Source: Corynebacterium anserum
Lineage (GTDB): Bacteria > Actinomycetota > Actinomycetes > Mycobacteriales > Mycobacteriaceae
NCBI RefSeq assembly: GCF_014262665.1
Contig: NZ_CP046883.1
Span: forward strand, 124,001-188,000
Direction of reading: 5' to 3'
DNA length: 64,000 nt
The notes below the pieces were generated by a model. That model ran no database searches. It was not told where the DNA came from and worked only from the letters and a program-made list of their open reading frames with translations. Shown one piece after another: positions 59,779-64,000 of the stretch. Each line of letters opens with the position of its first letter. Position 1 is the first letter of the stretch. The translations under genes and the position numbers were made by a program.

Positions 59779-61335
59779 ATGCTTCTTACCGGCCTCGCCC
59801 TCGGCGTCGTTCTCGGATTTGTCATGCAACGCGGACGCTTCTGTGTGACAGGCATGATTCGCGATATTTTCACCCAGAACTCGTGGCGCGGATTTAATGC
59901 ATTACTCATCGTCATTGCCGTTCACGCCATCGGTCTCGGTGCCCTAAGCTCAGCGGGGATCATTACCCCTGCGGTGAAGGACTTTGCTCCCTTGGCTGTG
60001 GTGATCGGTGGAACCCTCTTTGGCATGGGAATCATTCTTGCCGGTGGCTGTGCGTCTGGTACCTGGTATCGCTCTGGTGAAGGGCTAGTTGGTTCGTGGA
60101 TTGCTTTAGCTATGTATGCGCTGACTGCAGCCGCCATGAACGCAGGCGCTCTCACTTGGCTAGACCGGGCTGCGACCTCTTGGACCATTGAGCAATCCAC
60201 AATCCACGGCACCTTGGGGGTTTCCAGGTGGTGGCTCATTGTTCCCTTTTCTGCGTTGGTGGCCTATCTGACCGTCCACTTCCTTAAGCAGGAAAAGCAT
60301 CGCCCGCGGATGGCCACTCTGGCTCCGAAGAAGCGTGGAGTGGCCCATATCCTTACGGAGAAGCCGTGGCACTTTTACAGCACAGCGGTGGTTGTGGGAT
60401 TGCTGGGGGTGATCGCTTGGCCGTTATCTGCCGCGACTGGGCGCAACTCCGGTCTAGGCATCACCACCCCCTCGTCCGATGTCGCTCGATTCATCACCAC
60501 CGGAGATACGGCGCGCCTCAACTGGGGTACCTTGTTGGTTCTTGGGCTATTGGTGGGGTCTTTCATCGCGGCGAAGGCCTCCGGTGAATTTCGTGTCCGT
60601 GTGCCTGATACAACACAAGCCACACGCTCCGTTTGCGGTGGAGCGTTGATGGGTATTGGCGCAGTGATGGCCGGTGGTTGCAACGTGGGCAACGGCATGG
60701 TGCAGACCTCTTTGTTCAGCTACCAGGGTTGGGTTGGCCTCGCGTTCATCGCCGTGGGTATTTGGGTGGGAGCGAAGCTGTGGCTTAAGCCGTCGGAGTT
60801 TAGCATCGCTGGCAACGAGCCGGCCGTCTCTTCTTCCCCCGACGCTACCTCTGCCAGCCTTTCGGTTTCCCCGTCTACCTTTGATATTTCCATTGCCCCA
60901 GGCGTGTTAGCGGGGTCAACCGGTGGCGGTGTTTTGACTGCAGAAAAAACCAATGTGGCAGAAAAAACCAATGTGGCAGACAAAACCGACGTGGCAGACA
61001 CAACGGACGTAGTAGATAAAACGGACGTGGCAGGCGCAACCGGACTGAAGCCACAGGCTCGCTCCGCTGAGGAATCGAAGAGTATTGCTGGTCTGCGTTC
61101 CTTAGGAGCCGGGCAGTATGCACTCGACACCTTGGGAGCTGTGTGCCCGTTCCCGTTGCTTGACGCCAAAGATGCAATGAAGCTCTTGGAGCCGGGAGAG
61201 GAACTGGTCATCGATTTTGATTGCACTCAGGCTACAGATTCCATTCCACGCTGGGCGTCTGTCGATGGCCATGAGGTCACTAATTTTGAAGCCACGGGCG
61301 AGGCCGGCTGGACCATCACGGTGAAGAAGGGCTGA
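59779..61335 (+). CDS. YeeE/YedE (TsuA-like) transporter fused to a TusA domain
   Basis: A 518-residue fusion. Residues ~1-350 are a YeeE/YedE membrane protein with paired motifs: MQRGRFCVTGMIRD, MGIILAGGCASGTWYRSGEG, and in the second half RSVCGGALMGIGAVMAGGCNVGNGM. These cysteines relay thiosulfate or sulfur species in TsuA. A ~90-residue linker contains six-residue repeats (AEKTNV, ADKTDV). The C-terminal ~75 residues are a TusA-type sulfur carrier (YALDTLGAVCPFPLLDAKDA) with the CPxP cysteine. Fusion suggests direct hand-off of imported sulfur. The ATG follows AGGAAGAAAGG. The upstream McbR-like site suggests sulfur control. Free-standing TsuA and TusB are known elsewhere; this order is less common. 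Confidence 0.9.
   Translation: MLLTGLALGVVLGFVMQRGRFCVTGMIRDIFTQNSWRGFNALLIVIAVHAIGLGALSSAGIITPAVKDFAPLAVVIGGTLFGMGIILAGGCASGTWYRSGEGLVGSWIALAMYALTAAAMNAGALTWLDRAATSWTIEQSTIHGTLGVSRWWLIVPFSALVAYLTVHFLKQEKHRPRMATLAPKKRGVAHILTEKPWHFYSTAVVVGLLGVIAWPLSAATGRNSGLGITTPSSDVARFITTGDTARLNWGTLLVLGLLVGSFIAAKASGEFRVRVPDTTQATRSVCGGALMGIGAVMAGGCNVGNGMVQTSLFSYQGWVGLAFIAVGIWVGAKLWLKPSEFSIAGNEPAVSSSPDATSASLSVSPSTFDISIAPGVLAGSTGGGVLTAEKTNVAEKTNVADKTDVADTTDVVDKTDVAGATGLKPQARSAEESKSIAGLRSLGAGQYALDTLGAVCPFPLLDAKDAMKLLEPGEELVIDFDCTQATDSIPRWASVDGHEVTNFEATGEAGWTITVKKG
60940..61029 (+). repeat. 18-bp tandem repeat in the YedE-TusA linker
   Basis: Five units of 18 bases from 60940 (the first two identical, GCAGAAAAAACCAATGTG) plus a degenerate sixth encode AEKTNV/ADKTDV-type hexapeptides. 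The repeat is in frame and predicted to be a flexible charged linker between the membrane and TusA domains. Confidence 0.9.
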
Positions 61336-61374
61336 GAAAAGACCCGTCACCACGGGGGAGTGACGTCCCCGCTC

Positions 61375-61405
61375 CATCGGCTAGCACATGCTGAGCTAGC
61401 CGATG
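61375..61405. terminator. Hairpin between convergent yedE-tusA and fadB genes
   Basis: CATCGGCTAGC (61375-61385) and GCTAGCCGATG (61395-61405) form a perfect 11-bp stem with a 9-base loop midway between convergent stops. It lacks a T run but its position suggests a bidirectional terminator. Confidence 0.55.
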
Positions 61406-61428
61406 TGAAGCGGTTCACCACCGGCGAT

Positions 61429-63699
61429 TTAGCCCTTTAGAGACGCTGGCGGGGTGAAACGCTCACCGTACTTAGCGGCGAGTTCTTCAGCGCGGGCAAC
61501 GAAGCCAGCTACGCCCGTGGTTGGGTAGTCACCACCATCAACATCTGCGACCTTGCCCTCAGGCAGGGCAGCGGCAGCTGGACGAGCGTAATTCTTGATG
61601 TACTGGCGGGTGCCGCCAGTCCAGGCTGGGAAACCAATGCCCATGATGGAACCGATGTTGGCATCAGCATCGGACATGAGAACGCCCTCATCGATGACCT
61701 TTTGAGTTTCCAGAGCCTCAGAGAAGAGCATGCGCTCGATGAGATCGATCAGGGCTGGACCTTCACCAGTTGCAGTATCCAGGCCATGGCCGGAGGTGGT
61801 GGATTCTGCGTCGGGAACCTTCACAGACCCCGCACCGAGCTGATCCCACAGGCCACGCCACAACCCACTACGGCGGCCTTCCTCGTTGTACTCGTAGAAG
61901 CCCTTGCCCTCGAGCTTGCCAGGGCGGTCGTACTCGTCCAGCATCTTATCGACGATTTCGGTCACGCCGCCATCGTCCACCTTGATGCCGGCAGCTTCCT
62001 GAGCTGCGCGGGTTTCAGAGCCGATCTTGCGAGCCAGCTTGAGGTTCAACTCGTCCTGCAGCTGCAGCGGAGGAGCAGGGTAACCGGCCTGACGGCCAGC
62101 GGCCTCAATCACGGATGGATCGATACCCTCAGCCAACATGCGCATAGCCTCGTTCAGGAAGAAACCAATGACGCGTGAGGTGTAGAAACCACGGGAGTCA
62201 TTCACCACAATTGGGGTCTTGCGGATCTGGCCCGTGAAGTCCAAGGCAGCGGCAACGGTCTCATCCGATGTCTCCTCACCCTTGATGATCTCCACGAGAG
62301 GCATCTTGTCTACGGGGGAGAAGAAGTGAATACCAATGAAATCCTTCGGACGTGTCACCCCAGCGGCCAGTTCGGTGATTGGCAGAGTGGAGGTGTTGGA
62401 ACCCAAGAGGCAGTCTTCAGGCACGGCGGCCTCGATCTCGGCCCAGACCTTGTGCTTGAGTTCGGTGTTCTCAAACACGGCCTCGATGACGATGTCGCAA
62501 TCCCCGAGATCAGAGTAATCCACGGATGGCGTGATGCGATCCAGCAGAGCCTTGGATTTCTCTTCGGTCGTGCGGCCGCGTTCCAGAGCCTTAGCTTCAA
62601 GCTTCTCGGAGTAGCTCTTGCCCTTTTCGGCAGCAGCCATTTCGATGTCTTTGAGGACAACCTCCATGCCGGCCTTAGCCGCCACATAAGCGATGGCGGC
62701 GCCCATCATGCCAGCGCCAACCATACCGAGCTTCTTGAATTTCTTCTTCTCGATACCCTGTGGACGGGAACCGCCGCCATTGCAGTGCTGTAGATCGAAG
62801 AAGAACGCTTGCATCATGTTCTTCGCGGTGGAACCGCACACGAGCTCGACGAAGTAACGAGTCTCGATGATGGTTGCCTCTTCGATATTGCGCATCTGGG
62901 CACCCTCGACAGCGGCCTTAAGGATGGCCTGTGGAGCAGGCATCGGTGCACCCTTGAGCTGTTTGGTGATGTTCGCCGGGAAGGATGGCAAAATGGCTGC
63001 CAAGGCTGGGGTGGTTGGGGTGCCACCAGGGATCTTGTAACCCTTAACATCCCATGGCTGGGTTGCATCCGGGTTGTCTTTGATCCACTGCTTTGCCGTG
63101 TCAATCAACGAGTCTGCTGGAGCGATTTCATCCACCAGACTAGCCTTGACTGCGGCTTCAGCATTGAACTGACGCCCGGTGGTTAGCACCTTGAGCAGCG
63201 CATCCTGCAGACCCAGCATGCGTACCACGCGGGATACGCCACCACCGCCAGGCAGCAGGCCCAGGGTGACCTCGGGGAGGCCGAACTTGGCACCCTTGGC
63301 GTCGGTAGCGATGCGGTGATGGGTGGCCAGAGCAATTTCCAGGCCGCCGCCCAGCGCCGTGCCGTTCAAGGCAGCGACCACGGGAACGCCTAGGGTCTCT
63401 AGCGTGCGCATCGTGGCCTTCATGTCGTTGAGACGCTGAGTTAGTGGTGCGGCATCGTCCGGTCCTGCGGTGATCATGGACTTGATATCTCCGCCAGCAA
63501 ACCAGGTGGACTTAGCGGAGCTAATTACGACACCCTTGACTTCGCCAGACTCCACGGATTCCTTTACCTTGTCAATGGTGGCGGGGAAGTCGGCAAAGAA
63601 GGTGTCATTCATGGTGTTGACCGGCTGATTGGGATCATCCATGGTCAGGGTGAGGATGCCGTCAGCGTCGATCTCCCACTTGAACATGTTGTCGCTCAT
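61429..63699 (-). CDS. fadB: Multifunctional fatty acid oxidation protein (enoyl-CoA hydratase / 3-hydroxyacyl-CoA dehydrogenase)
   Basis: A 756-residue beta-oxidation enzyme. The N-terminal crotonase domain (~1-200) has STWFAGGDIKSMI and GTALGGGLEIALATHHRIA with oxyanion-hole glycines, and FGLPEVTLGLLPGGGGVSRV with the catalytic Glu. From ~325 the NAD-binding domain starts KKLGMVGAGMMGAAIAYVAA, then GSNTSTLPITELA and GIHFFSPVDKMPLVEIIKG with the dehydrogenase His. The C-terminal domain (from ~510) contains GFYTSRVIGFFLNEAMRML. It carries out hydration and NAD-dependent oxidation of fatty acyl-CoA intermediates. It lies 60 bases after fadA on the same strand, forming the usual complex genes. 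Confidence 0.96.
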   Translation of the reverse strand: MSDNMFKWEIDADGILTLTMDDPNQPVNTMNDTFFADFPATIDKVKESVESGEVKGVVISSAKSTWFAGGDIKSMITAGPDDAAPLTQRLNDMKATMRTLETLGVPVVAALNGTALGGGLEIALATHHRIATDAKGAKFGLPEVTLGLLPGGGGVSRVVRMLGLQDALLKVLTTGRQFNAEAAVKASLVDEIAPADSLIDTAKQWIKDNPDATQPWDVKGYKIPGGTPTTPALAAILPSFPANITKQLKGAPMPAPQAILKAAVEGAQMRNIEEATIIETRYFVELVCGSTAKNMMQAFFFDLQHCNGGGSRPQGIEKKKFKKLGMVGAGMMGAAIAYVAAKAGMEVVLKDIEMAAAEKGKSYSEKLEAKALERGRTTEEKSKALLDRITPSVDYSDLGDCDIVIEAVFENTELKHKVWAEIEAAVPEDCLLGSNTSTLPITELAAGVTRPKDFIGIHFFSPVDKMPLVEIIKGEETSDETVAAALDFTGQIRKTPIVVNDSRGFYTSRVIGFFLNEAMRMLAEGIDPSVIEAAGRQAGYPAPPLQLQDELNLKLARKIGSETRAAQEAAGIKVDDGGVTEIVDKMLDEYDRPGKLEGKGFYEYNEEGRRSGLWRGLWDQLGAGSVKVPDAESTTSGHGLDTATGEGPALIDLIERMLFSEALETQKVIDEGVLMSDADANIGSIMGIGFPAWTGGTRQYIKNYARPAAAALPEGKVADVDGGDYPTTGVAGFVARAEELAAKYGERFTPPASLKG

Positions 63700-63759
63700 T
63701 GTTTCTCCTGTATGTGTCTTTCAGGTGTGAGTGTTATCTCGGAAAAAGGGGAGTCGCGC

Positions 63760-64000
63760 TTACACGCGCTCGATGATGGTGGCCACGCCCATACCGGCAG
63801 CAACACACAGGGTGATGAGTGCGTAACGGCCACCAGTGCGGTGCAACTCGTCTACGGCGGTGCCGGTGATGATGGCGCCCGTTGCTCCCAGTGGGTGACC
63901 CATTGCGATGGCGCCACCGGAGATGTTCAGCTTCTCGTCTGGAATGTTGAGTTCCTTTTGTGCACGCAGCACAACGGAGGAGAAGGCCTCGTTGATCTCC
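63760..64000 (-). CDS. fadA: Acetyl-CoA acyltransferase (thiolase), 3' end only
   Basis: Only the last ~79 codons are visible; the 5' part lies beyond the right edge. The segment starts [18 protein letters not shown], with the conserved NEAF motif. It contains [16 protein letters not shown] with the catalytic His, and ends near [17 protein letters not shown] with the second catalytic Cys in the CxxxGxG motif. It is the thiolase that cleaves 3-ketoacyl-CoA and is followed by fadB 60 bases later, so the two form an operon. Confidence 0.94.
   Translation of the reverse strand, partial: EINEAFSSVVLRAQKELNIPDEKLNISGGAIAMGHPLGATGAIITGTAVDELHRTGGRYALITLCVAAGMGVATIIERV

Overview
The window is chromosomal DNA from a mycolic-acid-producing actinobacterium, most likely a Corynebacterium. 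Evidence for this is one contiguous arabinogalactan and mycolate locus (glf, glfT2, a PAP2 phosphatase, ubiA, two mycolyltransferases, a Rv3802c/ElrF-type lipase, fadD32, pks13, accD4). A second conserved block (MmpL3-type transporter, NYN protein, trmB, pckG) and a third (pheA, phosphoglycerate-mutase-like protein, metallopeptidase, septum-formation protein, serS) keep the order I recall from Mycobacterium and C. glutamicum. A fadA-fadB beta-oxidation pair and two extra acyl-CoA synthetases suggest a lipid-using, possibly lipophilic species. That last point is inference; I do not name a species. I saw no rRNA, tRNA, CRISPR array or intact insertion sequence.

Layout. 0-5.1 kb: truncated Tat-exported PhoD phosphatase, a DUF6474-like protein, a TM0106-type RecB-like nuclease and Mn/Fe superoxide dismutase. 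5.3-8.2 kb: L-lactate dehydrogenase, glycerophosphodiesterase, DUF5926 protein. 8.4-12.1 kb (minus): LCP ligase, CPBP protease-like membrane protein, amidase. 12.1-20.9 kb: pheA, histidine phosphatase, metallopeptidase, septum-formation protein, serS, PlsC-type acyltransferase, HAD phosphatase, small membrane protein and glf. 21.2-40.8 kb: a secreted SGNH hydrolase followed by the envelope biosynthesis cluster, all on the plus strand.

40.9-49.2 kb is an accessory block placed between accD4 and the DUF3054 gene: two tandem FadD-type ligases, an MFS transporter with a divergent LysR regulator, and a Tat-lipoprotein PhoX phosphatase. 49.5-54.8 kb (minus): DUF3054, YbhN-like membrane protein, MmpL transporter, NYN protein and TrmB. 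54.8-58.1 kb: a membrane protein with a 10-residue tandem-repeat tail, a DUF6802-like protein and pckG. 58.3-64 kb: an exported intradiol dioxygenase with a low-complexity tail, a YedE-TusA fusion for sulfur uptake, and fadB plus the end of fadA.

How the genes work together: ubiA and the PAP2 phosphatase make the decaprenyl-phosphate arabinose precursor. glf supplies UDP-galactofuranose and GlfT2 builds galactan. FadD32, AccD4 and Pks13 condense fatty acids into the mycolate precursor, the MmpL protein exports trehalose monomycolate, and the mycolyltransferases attach it to the wall. Notable points are the lack of an aftB gene at its usual place after ubiA, several large inverted repeats in the envelope-locus gaps, a hairpin-rich pks13 leader, an attenuator-like hairpin before the second fadD, and a near-consensus McbR-type site before the YedE-TusA fusion.
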